This document shows, piece after piece, positions 24,601 through 37,492 of a stretch of DNA of 64,000 nt (position 1 is the first letter of the stretch; every line of letters begins with the position of its first letter). The DNA lies in assembly GCF_016545825.1 (NCBI RefSeq), contig NC_052618.1, forward strand, positions 19,171,561 to 19,235,560, given 5' to 3'. The DNA is from Eucalyptus grandis (lineage: Eukaryota > Streptophyta > Magnoliopsida > Myrtales > Myrtaceae). The notes below the pieces were generated by a model. It did no database searches and was not told the origin of the DNA. It saw nothing but the letters and a program-made list of their open reading frames with translations. Both the position numbers and the translations under genes were made by a program.

Positions 24601-27600
24601 TTTGCAAGGTTGAACCGAACTCTTCTATAAGATTGGTTGAGATAATTGCTTGAGTTGCAAATGCAGTATCCCATAATTGACTTCCATTGTAACCCTGCAG
24701 ACAACGTATTACTTTATACACCTGATATAGAAACCTGCCAAAACCCTCGACAGATCACAGCAGACAAAATTGTACATGGTATCAACACTAAATCATAGTG
24801 GCATCTGTGTAACTTCATTCAACAGAATCAGCCTATGATTGTACACCAGCACTCATTCTGCATAACAGAATCAGGTTCACCTGTGCCAACAAATTGACAA
24901 GAAAACAAGGACAAGCATATTTCCATTAAACTGACATCACTTGTGCATGCTAGTAAAAATGTGTCAGAAAGTTGTCTTGCACCTGCATTTTCATGCCATC
25001 TTCCGCAAGCCACAGATAGTCATATATTCTTGGAATATGCAATTTAAAGGCCTCTGAATTTGGATCTTCTGCCCAACAGCAGAGCATATTCAGCACCTGC
25101 ATATTGCAAGAAACCAAGTCCATTAGCACAATACTAGTTTTCTCTCATTGATTAATTCTCAGATCATGTATGAAAATCTGACAGATGAAAAATAAAGATG
25201 CTGGTGGAGGGAGGTGGGAACATACTAAAGCTACTACGTTGGCTAGCTTAAGTGTGAATATGTCGTATGAATAGTGAAGCATTCATAGTAAAGTGAAATT
25301 AGAGCATCTGTGTTGAGTATTAAGTCTCAACTCACTCAATTCCAACAAATTGAAAATTCATAGTTTTTCGTAACATCAACAACTTCAAGTTTCAGCACTT
25401 GCAACAGCTATAAACCAGACAATTCAAACAGAGAAAGAACTGGAGTTAAGATGCAGTAGATGCATACCTTGTTAACTGGACCAATGCAGATATAACGCGT
25501 ATTCTCATCTTCATAATGAATATGCTCAATTGCCGTGCGAAGAGCCTTTTCTCTCAACTTTTTCCCAGGCCAATTCAATAAGATGGGTTCGACAGCCTTA
25601 TACAGAGTGGCCCACAACATATCTTGCACCAGTGGATGAGGATAGTAAAGGTCCTCCTAAATGTTTAAATAGAGTAACATCAAGCATTGCAGATGCATAC
25701 TATCTCCACTTTTTCCAAAGGTCAAATTAGCAAAACCACACCATCCATATGTCCATACAGTCAACAACATCTACTATAGTCTCCGTATGCCAAAAAAAAA
25801 CCAACCAACTTCTTTCATAACATGATCCCTTTCCTTTAACAAAATTCAAGCAAGGACCCCTTTTGACAACTGACAAACTCACAATCCATGACCTTACATG
25901 GATAAAACAGCTATAGAAGTTAAGCAAGAATGTTTGTAAGTCCGAACCATGCCGATTGTTCAGTGATTTTAATTGGTCGATAACACTGTCTACAGTATGG
26001 ATCACGAACTTCCTTCTATCTCTTTCTCCAACTAATGAGATGGCAAATGCTAAATTTGAATCACTGAATGGATGTCAATATCAAGTAGAACCAAGAAACT
26101 GTATAAGTAACATCAGCTTCAAATATCAAGATCATCCAACATAACAGATTCTGAGAGGTCTTATAAGCCGTTCATGCATACAAGCAAAGGTGTATATTCT
26201 TGTTCATCCATGTGTGGCAATGCAACATTTGCGTAATAAGTATGACCATGTAATTGAAATTTGACCAACCTTCGCACATAAATTTCGTGCCTGATTCCAA
26301 TCTATCTCATGATAAGGAACTGCATAAAGCTCCTTTCTCAAGGACAAAACGGTTGGTGTTATGGGACCTACAAACCTCTTCCCATACAAGTATGACATCG
26401 GCAAATAAACCATCCGGCAGTGGCACCACATTCTTCCTGATCAAATTTATTCAAAAAATAACAAAATCTATCATATGAACTTACAAGCTGAATAGTAGGC
26501 TGTAGCACAGACAAAGAAAATGAATTTGTGCATTCACTTTTTAGCTAACTTTCTATAGCAATGCCAACTTCCAGAAAAAATAAACAAATTGACCACCAAA
26601 ACAGGTGGGATTTACTGCAAAGATGTTTGACTCCACATGTTGTGTTCTTTCTATCTTTTAAAGCAGAACATCCAAAAGTGGAAACTCTATCAAAAAAGGA
26701 CAAATATACAGTATAAACGTGAATGAATACCAGGAGATTGTCAACTCTATCTTCAAGTGAATTCTCATTGTGCACTATAGATGAATTGCAGTTTCTTGGT
26801 AATTTGTAGTGAAACTTCAGCTTTATATTTATCCTCCCAAATACAGCATTGAGCTTATTAAATTAGCTATATCAACCACAATGCCCTGGCATATATTTTA
26901 AGCACTATGTTAGCCAAGACTTAAGTGACAGGGCTTTCAAGTTTCAATATGAATGATCTAGTCTGAATGTTAGATGGTTTGAGGCCAACTACTTTTATGT
27001 GATTATCAATGCTTGATAAATTGCTCAATAAGTATTCTAGATTTCACTTACCACCCATTTACTTATGCAGAACAAATGGAATAAAGTAAGCTCAGGATGG
27101 GCAAGAACCTGGATGAATCGGAAGCATGTAAGGAAGAAGCCATATCTCAGGGGGCAATGGGTTATTGCCTGACCACTCAAATGCTCCAAGTACCTGCCAC
27201 AATATACAGTAAGTACTATTGTAAGAGCACTATGGCATGCAAGATAACCATGGTTAAAGTGAACATTTTTGTCTAAAAAGAGCTAAAAAATATGTTCGTA
27301 ACTGAAAGCCACATTTTTCCCCATGATGTTATTGCAGTAGCACTGCCATGGTCCAGAATCCATTTTCGTGCCTTCTCCATAGCCCCTTGTCCATCGTTTG
27401 CAGCTTCTCCAAGCAACCTTAATGTGACATAGTTCAAGACAGAACCAAACATGGTGCTTGGACCTTCAATGTGCAAACCCCAACCGCCATCTTTGTTCTA
27501 CATAATAGGTGAAAATAATAGAACTTCAGAGACAGCTAAAAAGCAATTCAGAGAATGAGAATAGACATAATCTTCTAGTACAGATGCACCTAGATGAAGA

Positions 27601-29429
27601 AGAAAAAGCCATTATGATACAATACAATAGAATACAATACAATACAATACTTACTTGATGATTGTACAGATATCGGCACATCTCTTGTTTATGTTGCTCA
27701 GACAAGACGGCATTTAGAGCTCCAGTAATAGAAAGGGCAATTACCTGATCCATAGAATGGAAGTGTTCATTAAATATTAACATGACTCAAAATTTATAAA
27801 TACCTTTATTTGTAAGGTTACTTCTTTAACAAACCAAATTTAACACAGTATGAAAGGCACAGTACTATTTTATGACAATTGCATCCACATCATAAAATTA
27901 TTTTGACAAAATCAATGAGGTGATCAAATATGCCCTCTCCAAAATAAACTCCAATGCAGGAAGAATGAGCACTTACCAAGCCAGGCATGAGAAACATAGG
28001 CCCACCATAGTCCCCTGGCCAGTGTCCATCATGGGCCTGAAGAGTTGAATGGAAGCTTATGGCCCTTCTCAATATGTGCGTTACAGTCTCCTCTGTGATT
28101 TCATCCAAGTCTTTCACCTTTACTGGTGGTAAAACTACACTGCCTGTATTTTCCTTGGAAAACTGCAATCTCATGAAGGAACTGAATGATTAGAGGGCAA
28201 GGGAAAAAAAGTATAGAACTGAACTACAGCATAAGTACCTGACTAAGTTTATTTGTTTTAAAACTTTAGAGAGGTAAAAACAGCGAGAACCATCACTAAT
28301 AAAGCATAAGCAAGCACTTCTGTAAAGGGCCAGATATCTCAAGATGTATTAACAGCCAAGTCAGCAAGAATCCGAAAGAGACCTACCGCAAATATGCTTC
28401 CCTCTCATGGGAAAATTCTTTCATTAGTTAATGAATAAGAGGAGAGTTCTATCCTATGCTTCCTTAGAAGGGTAAAACTACAGCAACAGTCAAAATCATT
28501 AACTACATCTGGTTAGTTTAATCTAACAAGCAATTTATCTTTGTTGATCATGATGTGCTGCAACTATTTTGTAAGATTCCATGTGCTCAACAAAATATTC
28601 AGACCAACGTAACTCAAGTTATCCATAGCCAGGCTGGGACAAACTTCTCATTATAGCTGTCCATAAGGAATTTGTAACTGGAAATCTAAATCTTCACATG
28701 GCTGAAGCTGGGGAAAACAGTTCAAAGGAGGCCAGAAATTGAATATGGATGTGGAGACATCTTGGCATTAAAGAAACGGTGTAATTATTGAGAAACTGGC
28801 AACTGAATTATCAGAACAAAAACCAACTTCATACAGATGCAGATAGAAGTTTGCCATCATTCCAAATTTCCAATTTAGTATCTACACATCCGTCTGATGA
28901 AAATAACCATATCAAAATGATAACACCTTTAGTTAACTTATGAGTAAACAGAATCTCACGGAGAGAGTATTGCAGTAGCTAAGCACTATTTGTGCAACAA
29001 AGCACTATCGTATTTCTGTTGCAAAAGTCAAACTGCAGCAGCAGAAATTGTCATTGACTAAAAAGTTCTCATCTGTCAATGGTCCAAAAGTTTCAACTTC
29101 CAAAACATATGTAGCGTGCATACTCCTTTCTTCTACAGTGGAAAGCATCTTCTTACATCAAAATGGTACAACCAGCAAAAGGAGCATGACCACCTATACT
29201 TTTATCAAGGTTACATGAAGTGGAGATTCACCTGAATTCGCATCATCAAATCTGAGCTGTGCTTCTTCTCAAACCGATGCTTTAAGAAGTTTGCACGAGC
29301 CTCTTCAATCTCCTGAATCTCTTCTGGGGATCCACAATTTGGATCGAACTCCCAAATTTGTCTACCAACATGATTGTTCAGACTTCTTAGCCAAGGATTT
29401 GCTCCTTCCGCAACTTTCAGTTTCCACAT
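18691..29429 (-). CDS. CAS1: Cycloartenol synthase (oxidosqualene cyclase)
   Basis: The enzyme cyclises 2,3-oxidosqualene to cycloartenol, the first committed step of plant sterol synthesis, at the ER membrane. Eighteen minus-strand exons join without a break: 29,232-29,429; 27,977-28,162; 27,655-27,744; 27,303-27,497; 27,109-27,193; 26,270-26,436; 25,468-25,656; 24,983-25,096; 24,572-24,694; 24,338-24,460; 24,154-24,252; 23,008-23,064; 21,646-21,692; 21,416-21,559; 20,938-21,115; 19,488-19,568; 19,146-19,229; 18,691-18,804. They give 757 residues, the usual length, from [10 protein letters not shown] to [10 protein letters not shown]. The catalytic DCTAE motif begins at D483. Residues that separate cycloartenol from lanosterol or amyrin cyclases are all of the CAS type: Y410 (GYNGS), H477 and I481 (DHGWPISD). 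QW-type repeats ([18 protein letters not shown]) and [17 protein letters not shown] are present. All introns are GT-AG; the exon 4 donor (TCA|gttacg) is weak. The gene looks intact and functional. Confidence 0.97.
21931..22404. repeat. 237-bp tandem duplication in cycloartenol synthase intron 12
   Basis: Two direct copies of about 237 bp (21,931-22,167 and 22,168-22,404) share nearly all landmarks, for example 'caggttttgttgtactagg' and 'gactttt gatctgta'. Divergence is roughly a tenth of positions. It lies in the 1.3-kb intron between exons 12 and 13 and does not touch coding sequence. Confidence 0.8.
27616..27650. repeat. (AATAC)n microsatellite beside exon 3 donor
   Basis: Six to seven copies of the pentamer, with one imperfect unit, lie within a few bases of the donor of cycloartenol synthase exon 3 (27,654). 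On the coding strand it is GTATT-rich, so each unit contains a GT. Confidence 0.8.
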
Positions 29430-31020
29430 CCTAAAGGAAGCATCACCAGTAAGTGAAGGACATGACAACAAGCAGGTTTGTTTCAAATTCACAAACATTT
29501 TAGGACAGTCAAGTTACCTAATTATAACATTCCACTTCTACCAACACACAGAAAAAAAAACAAAAGAAAACTTCGAGATATTTCATCGCATCCATAAAAT
29601 TAATATCAAGCATTAGTATCTGCATAACTAGTCACTTGCCCCTCAAGTATTATATGTGATAGGGAAGGGTACCACACGTTGCTGCATGCTGGAAAGACAA
29701 TTTTTTAACAATCAATTAGTTTCATGTGTGCAGGTTCAAATGCATACTTAGATGGACTTTATAACCCGATCAAATTATCCTAACTAGTTGCACAATTTCT
29801 TTGATGAGTAATTATAAATATATAACAGATGAAAAGGATGAGGAAAGACAGATTATAAAGGGATGTCCAGATGATAAACGTCAGAATTGTCCAAGGTGCA
29901 CTCTTTCTTCCAAATAATAGAAACTTATAGTAAGAAAAGAACATAACCCACGTGAAAGGGGAGAAAGAAAGAGGCCAATTTACCAGAATTTAAAAGGAAA
30001 AGAAAATAAAACATGCATTCTTGAGAGAGTTGACATCTGACCACACAACCCTAAAATAATTCTTTTTGTATAACTTCCCCCAAGAATACTCCTTTGTATA
30101 TAGAAAAATACAGAAGACTATTTAAATCAAACAGCTACAGCTAAAATACGGACATTGCATCACATTTTTTAATTAGTCGCAACGACATTGACAGGCAGCC
30201 TTACCATTTCTCCCAAATAGTTCGTTGAAGTGATGGGAAAAGATGAGCGGGGAGGAGTACAATACTTATGGGACAAGCAAAAAAGGAACATTTTCAAAGC
30301 TCATAGCACACTCGATTGAGGATAATGAAAACTGGTCGATTGCGTAAGAGGCGCATAATTCATTTGGTCAAGTGGCAATCATCAGCATGGAACAGTTCCT
30401 GTGTAGCATTAAAGGGCTCAAGGAACCGCTGACCAACTCAGGGTGGTCCATTCCCAGTTGTCCAAAGCCTGGAATTAACTAGTAAACGTGGACGGAGAAC
30501 GTGCAATCAATGCGCGGAAGCCAGCTCTGGTTGACACACAAGTATTTCGACCCGCGTCACGGGGTAAAATCAGGAATGCGAGCGAACACAAGCCGAACAT
30601 TCAAGCCCATTGCTCAGATTCACAGAATAGGACGCCGAACCCGGACGATCTTGCATCTCACAAATCAAAAGAAACGCACTTTTCCCTCAAAACCCAGAAC
30701 CGATCAGACACAGAACAAGTTCCCTCTCGAGCCGACACGAAGCATTGACACATTGCCAGCTTCCGGGTCACGGACTATCCTCTATCTCGACATTCCTAAT
30801 CAGCAACGAAGCCATCGAAGCAAAACACACATCCGGAGCAAAATGCAAACAGATCTAACCGTTCTCACCTGATCCCACGATCAAGAAACGACGCCCCAGA
30901 AACCCCAGAGAGACTCTCGCCGCAAGCCCAGCGAAAACCGGGAGATGGGTGGCCGCGCTCAGAGCTCCTTGTTGCAGCAGCGGGGTGGCGCGGCACGGCT
31001 CTTCAAGAGAAGGACGAAAA
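29430..31020 (-). other. Cycloartenol synthase 5' UTR: leader exon and intron
   Basis: On the minus strand the coding exon is preceded by ctttag|GATG, so an acceptor lies one base before the start codon. The best donor upstream is GATCAG|gtgaga at 30,868-30,869. This implies a leader exon of about 150 nt (30,869 to about 31,020) and a 1,438-nt intron (29,431-30,868) within the 5' UTR. Open frames in this stretch are not protein-like. Confidence 0.6.
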
Positions 31021-31047
31021 GAGTGACGGCAAAAACTCAAATGGGTT

Positions 31048-31054
31048 CTTTATA
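31048..31054 (-). promoter_or_regulatory. TATA box of cycloartenol synthase
   Basis: TATAAAG reads on the minus strand in the context gaggagTATAAAGaaccc, about 30 nt upstream of the inferred leader exon start. The upstream region (31,080-31,430) is GC-rich with a C-rich run at 31,118-31,135, as expected of a constitutive plant promoter. Confidence 0.6.
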
Positions 31055-32396
31055 CTCCTCCTCAGGAAGCAAGAGAGAGCCCGACAAAAGGCAAGAAAGC
31101 TCCAACCAAAGCCAACCACCCCCACCCCCACCCCCGCTGGCGAGAGCCCGTCTCGTTCAAGTCACTGCGTCCCCACAAAGATGCAAACTTTGCAGAGAGG
31201 AGAGAGAGAGGAACAAGACAACAAACAACGTGGGAACTGCGTAGGCATCGGACAGGGCGGATGGCGACGCGGGGGGTGCTGGGGTTGGTCCGATATCGCA
31301 CGCTTTGCTCTCGTCAGAGAGAACAGCAAGAGGGGGAAGTACCGGCTACGGAGGAGTTTCTCTGCTGTGAACGGCACCGGCTCAGAGGGATTGTTCACAC
31401 GGGGGACCATTTATTGTGTTGAATTGCGCAATTAAAGATGGGTCTAGATGTTGGACCACGGAAAAATCACACCTAGTTTTCTTTCTAATTTCTGCAAACA
31501 GAAAATCACATGGGACTTTTCTATAAAAAAAAATAAAAAAACCATTTGATGTGATTGAAATTTCTGCAGTGGTTTTGGTGACGTATCTATCCCAAATTAA
31601 TTTTTGTTTGATCCAAAAGTCCTTATCTAGTGCCCATGGCCCAAGATTTATTTTGGTTTCTCAACATTTTGTTAGCTACCTGTCGAAATGATGGCGTGTC
31701 AACACGTGTGGGTGGCGGACGACTGTAAGATGGATTTGGAGTGGAGAGGAAAATTCAGACGTCTTTGGCTTGTATGTATTTTTAGCGGAATGTTGGATGG
31801 AATGTTAATATAATATGTGAGACAACGCGTATGTATTTTAACAAAAATATTGGAACACAATTCTAAAATAGGGTAAATTCGAGTCAGGTAACCAATTTGA
31901 GATTAATGTATCATGTGCACCAATTAGAAAAAATATTATTTGAGTGGATAATCAACTTTCGAGTAAACGTGTATCCAGGCAGTGCTAATTCGAATTTTTT
32001 ATTGATACCGACGTAAAAAATAAGCACGTCGCCATTGCCATCCACGGAAAAAGGCCAGCGGGTCTGACGCAACTCGTGAAAAGGACCGCATGTGAAAACT
32101 TTCAAGACTTTTACATACACAAGAAAAAAGTGCTGTAGGACTAAAACGTCTGGCTGATGCAAAGTTTTTACTTTTTAGGACTCTTGCTTTGACAACCCTT
32201 TTTTTTTTTATTATTATTCTTTTTGCTTGTTATTTATTTACAAGAAGGTCCTCTCACTAGGCCCATATAGCTAGGGTTGTATAATTGTGCTGATTTTGAA
32301 CCGAACCGCTTTGAAAACCGGCTCACTTCCCGATTCCAAAATTTGGAACTTGTAGAAATTTGTTTGATTCTCAATTCCAAGTAAGGAACCAGTTAA

Positions 32397-33192
32397 GGTG
32401 CGCAAGACAAAATTTCTGAAATAGAAATTTATTTACGATCGTAAATTGAGAAATTAAAAATTTTAGTTTCTAAGGGGGTGCATGACAACCGCCTACTTAT
32501 GTTCCAGAAACAATTTTTCTATTCAAGACTGTTTTACGGAATATAAATCTGTTTGATAAACGTATTCCGTTTTTCTATTTCTAGAATAAATTTCTATTCC
32601 AGAAATAGGTTTGGAATAGAAATTAGAAATATAAATTTTTAACTTCTCTATTTCTGGAACAAAAATGAAAAATAATTTTTTCTCATCGTTCGTCGACCGA
32701 TCCTTCATCCGTTACCGCCGACCACCATCTGTCGGTTGCCGCTCGCCCACCGACCCCCGCCAGTCGCCGGCCGCCACGGCCGTCGCCGCCGCCACCGATC
32801 GCCGGCTGCTGCTGGTCGTTGGCCGCCGCCACCGCCGTCGTCGCCAACGCTATTTCGCCGGTTCGCAAAGGAAGAAATTTTGTGTCCTTATCAAACAAAT
32901 TTCTATTTTTAGAATACAAATTTTGTGTCGTTATCAAACGGTTATTTTTACTTAAAAACTCTTCTAGAAATAGAAATAAAAAAATCTATTTCGTTTCCAG
33001 AAATTATTTACGGAACAGATTAGTTGTCATGTGCGCCCAAATTTCTTCTTCAAATCCATTTATGGAATAAAGATCTATTCTAAAAATAGAAAAATCAAAA
33101 TTGTGTTACCAAATAAATTTCCGTTCCAAACTTATTTCGGAAAACAGAGAAACAGAGAAATAGAGAAATAAAAATTTTATAATGCGTACTCC
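32397..33192. mobile_element. PIF/Harbinger-type MITE, copy A (with nested MITE)
   Basis: TAA|GGTGCGCAAGACAAAATTT on the left and AAATTTTATAATGCGTACTCC|TAA on the right give inverted termini with a 3-bp TAA duplication. The same site is unoccupied at 39,101-39,103 in the paralogous unit ('actaccTAAgaacc'). The body is built of short inverted words such as ttctatttct and agaaatagaa. A second element lies inside at 32,474-33,038. Confidence 0.75.
32474..33038. mobile_element. Nested MITE with GC-rich centre
   Basis: The ends GGGGGTGCATGACAAC and GTTGTCATGTGCGCCC are inverted repeats. It sits within the MITE at 32,397; related copies at 36,708 and 37,273 lack it, which proves a separate insertion. 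Its centre (32,695-32,865) is strongly GC-rich and dominated by cgccgcc and gccaccg words, unlike its arms. It has no recognisable coding content. Confidence 0.65.
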
Positions 33193-35058
33193 TAAGAATC
33201 GGATCGAATTTGGAACCAATCTCATAAAGCATAAAATGGAACCACTTCATTGCCCATTATACTGCAGTAAAGAATGAAACCCAGAGAAGAAAACAAAAGA
33301 AAAACAAGTTCTCAGACAGAATCCGGAATCGGGGGCGAAAAAATAGATAGCTTTTCGATTTTCGGTCCCAGAAACGATCTCCCCTCCGTATAACCATGTG
33401 AGCACCCACGGCCTTTTACCAATGCATCCAAAAACTAACACGTGCATGCGAAGGGCGTCCGCAGCGACGGTGGCAGTGGCTACAGCTTCCGTGCAGATGG
33501 GGGAGCGGGAAAATTTTCGCTCCGTATCTCGTGATTTTCGGAAGTTGAGATCTCCATATTCCACTTTAAAAATTGTTCAATTTTGGATAATGGGCCCCTC
33601 CTCCTAATTTATTATGCATCCCAACTCTGGAACGTGACCATGAAAAGGCGGGGCGAGCATGGAAATTTCACTATCGCCCTCTCCATTTTCACCTCACGCG
33701 ACGTCACTGGCGAGCTTTGTCCGATCCCTGGCAAGGTCACGCGACCTGAGGCGACAGCTGCCTAACATCACGCGATCTCAACTTTAGAATCCTAGAATCA
33801 CACGACCCTAGCGACTTGAGCCCGTCACTCGTGTCTAATAAAGAGTTCAAAATTTGTGATAAATTTATTTTTCCTACTGTGAGAAGTAAAAAGTAAAACT
33901 CAAAACCGGTACACCTGTTATTTGGCATATGCCATTCAATTCAACAATTTGATAATAAAATTTAATGAAAACTGATGAAAGATAAATCTGTCACGATTGT
34001 ATCGATTTGAAATCTTTAATGATATTAACTCTAGATTTATAGATACCATAAGCCTTAGGAATAGGTAATAATAATGTCCTTAGGACTAATGTCACGTGCA
34101 AGTATTGATGATCGTGACTCGCCCGCTAGAATTTTTCGAGATTTCACGTTTCTCATCACAAGAAACGAGGAAGTACCAGCCACAAAGGCTTGCTCTAAAT
34201 TAAAATATTATGAAACTTGGAAAATCTCACTCAATTTCTTTCTAATTTCTAAAAAAGAAGATCGTGCCACGAAATTTTGTATCACAAAAACTCGAAAACC
34301 AGTGTTGCATGACAGCAAAACATTTAACTCAAACTAATCTTCATCTCTTTAGAAATTCTGGAACGGTACCATGACCCTTTTTAAATTGTTAGCATTTAAT
34401 TCGGTAAGCTGTTAAGATGAATACATACATAGTAGACAATTGTCAAGCAAATTTGACGTGGAGAATGATAAAAATGACAGGATCTGACCTGAAAAAATTT
34501 CAGGTGCCTTGACTCATTTTAACAGGACATCGGCCAAAATGGTAATGGAATGCTCACGCATTCTTGCGCAGGCTCGTCTATATGCATTTTAATGGTATAA
34601 TGGACGGAATGCTAATGAAGGTTACATTTGGGTTAAGTATCAATTTGAGATTTCTTTTTAAGATTGAAAAGAAAAAAAACACGTCTGGCCGACGCAAAGT
34701 TTTTACTTTTTAGGACTCCTGCTTTGACTATCCTCTTTTTCTTTTTCTTTTTCCTTTTGCTTGTTATTTATTTACAAGAAGGTCCTCTCACTAGGCCCAT
34801 ATAGCTAGGGCTGTATAATTGTGCTGATTATAAACCGAACCGCTTTGAAAACCGACTCACTTTCGATTCCAAATTTTGGAACTTGTAAAAATTGGTTTGA
34901 TTCTTGATTTCAAGGAAACCGCCTAGGATGCGCATGACAAAATTTATGAAATAAAAATTTATTTCGGTCGAAATTGAAAAATTAGAAATTTTGGCTTCGA
35001 TTTCTTCTTCAAATCTATTTCTAGAATAAAAATATGTTCTAGAAATAGAAAAATCAAA

Positions 35059-36275
35059 AGCGCATGACAAAATTTCTGTTCCAGAAATTGATTTCTCGAT
35101 TTCTATTCCCTGGACAAGTTTCTGAGTAAAGAAACCCGTTTGATAATGACTCAAAATTTCTATTTCTAGAACAAAAATCTGTTTGATAACAAAATAAAAT
35201 TTTAATTTCTAGGAATAGAAATTGATTAGATGACAACATAGGAAATCCTCAAATACAAAATAATAGTCGAAATAATACTAATACATTACAAAAGTTGAAA
35301 ATACAATTTCATGGAATTTCCTATTACATGTGTTTACGTTTCGTATTACGTAATATTTTCTTTCAAAAATAAACAACGTGGCAAAAAAAAAATTCAATTG
35401 AAATTCAATTGTAGTGAATATGTCATTATGTTTTTGCTGAAATTGATTTCACATTAATCAAATAAGTCTAATGATAGCCATGATTATAATAGTCTAATCT
35501 CCTAAAAAAGTCCTAACTTCAAGTATAATTCCAATTTCTTTCCAAATTTTGTTAAAAAAAATCCTCACCATGTTAAAAAATCGTCACCAATTTTTTTCAA
35601 AATTATCAACACTAGGATTATTTAAAAATTTATTATCAAAATTTGTATTTTCATCAACACTCTTACAAGAACAACAGATTCCTTATTAGATCTCTTTTCC
35701 TTATAAAAGAAAAATCGGATGAAGCCCTAATGATTTGACCCCTTTTTCCCGTCTCAATATGAAGCTTATGATTAAAAAAATAGTTAGCTAGATAGAGCCG
35801 TTGCCTGGCATACTACGGAAGAGTAGGTGAAGAAAGACTCGTTAGATATGAATGTGGCAAGTTGACTATTACCATGTGTGAAATCTCTTGCGTGCAACAA
35901 ATGAAGCCTTGTTCATTCAATTCCCACAATTTTGCCCAATGGTTAACATTTTCAATCAATATTGATTGAAATGATTATATTAAAAAATTATTAAAATATT
36001 TTGGACTAAATTAACTATTTCTATTTCTATTTCAATATTAGTGATCTAAAATATTTTGGACTAAATTGAAAAGTTGAGAAAAAAAAATTTCTATTTGTTT
36101 AAACCGAGAAGCTAAAAATTTCAGCTTCCGATTTCTTCGATTTCTCTATTTACGGAATAGAAATCTGTTTCAGAAATAAAGAAATCAAATTGCGTTACCA
36201 AACGGAATTTGTTTCCAAACCTGTTCCGGGAACAGAAACAGAGAAATTGAGAAACAGAAATTTTATCATGCGCAC
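35059..36275 (-). mobile_element. PIF/Harbinger deletion derivative
   Basis: The ends GCGCATGACAAAATTTCTG and GAAATTTTATCATGCGCAC are inverted repeats. The element lies inside the MITE that starts near 34,925. Its segment 35,231-35,330 is nearly identical, in reverse, to 62,095-62,195, the sequence just downstream of the Harbinger transposase stop codon. Similarity stops almost exactly at that stop codon, so the whole coding region was lost. The interior (35,340-36,060) is AT-rich and unassigned. Confidence 0.7.
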
Positions 36276-36707
36276 ACAGATTTCTATTCTAACCCGTTTC
36301 GGAGAACAGAGAAATAGAAAAATAGAAATTTTATAATGTGCACCCCTAAGAATCGAATCGAATTCGAAACCAATTTCATAAAGCATAAAAACTCTAATTT
36401 TCTCTTGGCATCTTTCTTTTATATATTTTCTCTAACCTCGATCATACACTTCACAACTCAATCTCTCCCTTGGTTGACGCAAAGTTTTTACTTTTTAGGA
36501 CTCCTGCTTTGACTATTCTTTCTTTCTTTCTTTTTTATATTCTTTTTGCTTGTTATTTATTTACAAGAAGGTCCTCTCACTAGGCCCATATAGCTAGGGT
36601 TGTATAATTGTGCTGATTATAAACCGAACCGCTTTGAAAACCGGCTCACTTCCCGATTCCAAATTTTGGAACTTGTAGAAATTTGTTTGATTTATTTTAA
36701 GGAACCG

Positions 36708-36911
36708 ATCGCATGACAAAATTTCTGAGAAGTCGAAATTGAGAAAAAATTTTAGCTTTTGATTTATTCTTCAAATCTATTTCTGAAATAAAAATTTGTT
36801 CTAGAAATAGAAAAATCAAAATTGTGTTACCAAACGGATTTCTGTTCCAAACCCGTTCCGAGAAAGAGAAACAAAGAAATAGATAAATAGAAATTTTATA
36901 ATGCGCACCCC
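36708..36911. mobile_element. PIF/Harbinger-type MITE, copy C
   Basis: A copy of about 204 bp of the same MITE. The left end (TCGCATGACAAAATTTCTGA) has lost a few bases. The right end AATGCGCACCCC is followed by TAA. It occupies the same position in its cassette as copies A and D. Confidence 0.65.
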
Positions 36912-37272
36912 TAAGAATCGAATCGAATTTGGAACCAATCTCATAAAGCATAAAAACTCTAATTTTCTCTTGGCATCTTTCTTTTATATATTTTCTCTAA
37001 CCTCGAACATACACTTCACGACTCAATCTCTCCCTTGGCTGACGCAAAGTTTTTACTTTATAGGACTCCTGCTTTGACTATACTCTTTTTTTTTTTTTTT
37101 CTTTTTGCTTATTATTTAAGAAAGTCCTCTCACTAGGCCCATATAGCTAGGGTTGTATAATTGTGTTGATTATAAACCAAACCGCTTTGAAAACCGACTC
37201 ACTTCCTGATTCCAAATTTTGGAACTTGTAAAAACTGGTTTGATTCTTGATTTCAAGTAAGGAACCACTTAA

Positions 37273-37492
37273 GGTGCGCATGACAAAATTTATAAAACAA
37301 AAATTTATTTCTGACCAGAAATTGAAAAGTTAAAAATTTTAGCTTTTGATTTTTTCTTCAAATCTATTTCTGAAATAAAAATCTGTTCTAGAAATAGAAA
37401 AATCAAAATTATGTTACCAAACGAATTTCTGTTCCAAACCTATTCCGAGGAACAGAGAGATAGAGAGATAGAAATTTTATAATGCACACCCT
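37273..37492. mobile_element. PIF/Harbinger-type MITE, copy D
   Basis: About 220 bp, with GGTGCGCATGACAAAATTT at the left, AAATTTTATAATGCACACCC at the right, and TTAA on both sides. It is the cleanest short copy and shows the minimal element. Confidence 0.75.

Larger units (their letters stand above)
31438..34720. repeat. Segmental duplication A, copy 1
   Basis: The block starts 'tgggtctaga' and matches 37,508-41,580 in order and orientation once two hAT insertions are removed from the second copy. Shared landmarks include 'ggctgatgcaaag', 'cactaggcccatata', 'ccacttcattgcccattata', 'ggagatctcaac'-type words near 33,540/40,450 and the 'acggtaccgtgacc'-like tract at 34,362/41,281. No coding sequence is recognised; short open frames are AT-rich and not conserved between copies. 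Confidence 0.75.

Noticed and set aside
30488..30872. Plus-strand frames of 86 and 123 codons near the cycloartenol synthase leader
   Set aside because: Composition is not protein-like, the two overlap in different frames, and they lie antisense to the leader intron and exon.
32665..32955. Open frames through the GC-rich cgccgcc stretch
   Set aside because: They are produced by simple GC-rich repeats inside a nested MITE and have no conserved domain.
33390..33607. Open frame repeated at 40,305-40,487 and considered as a duplicated small gene
   Set aside because: The two frames share part of their sequence because the DNA is duplicated, but the start is shifted and no domain is seen. I kept it only as a conserved block to check.
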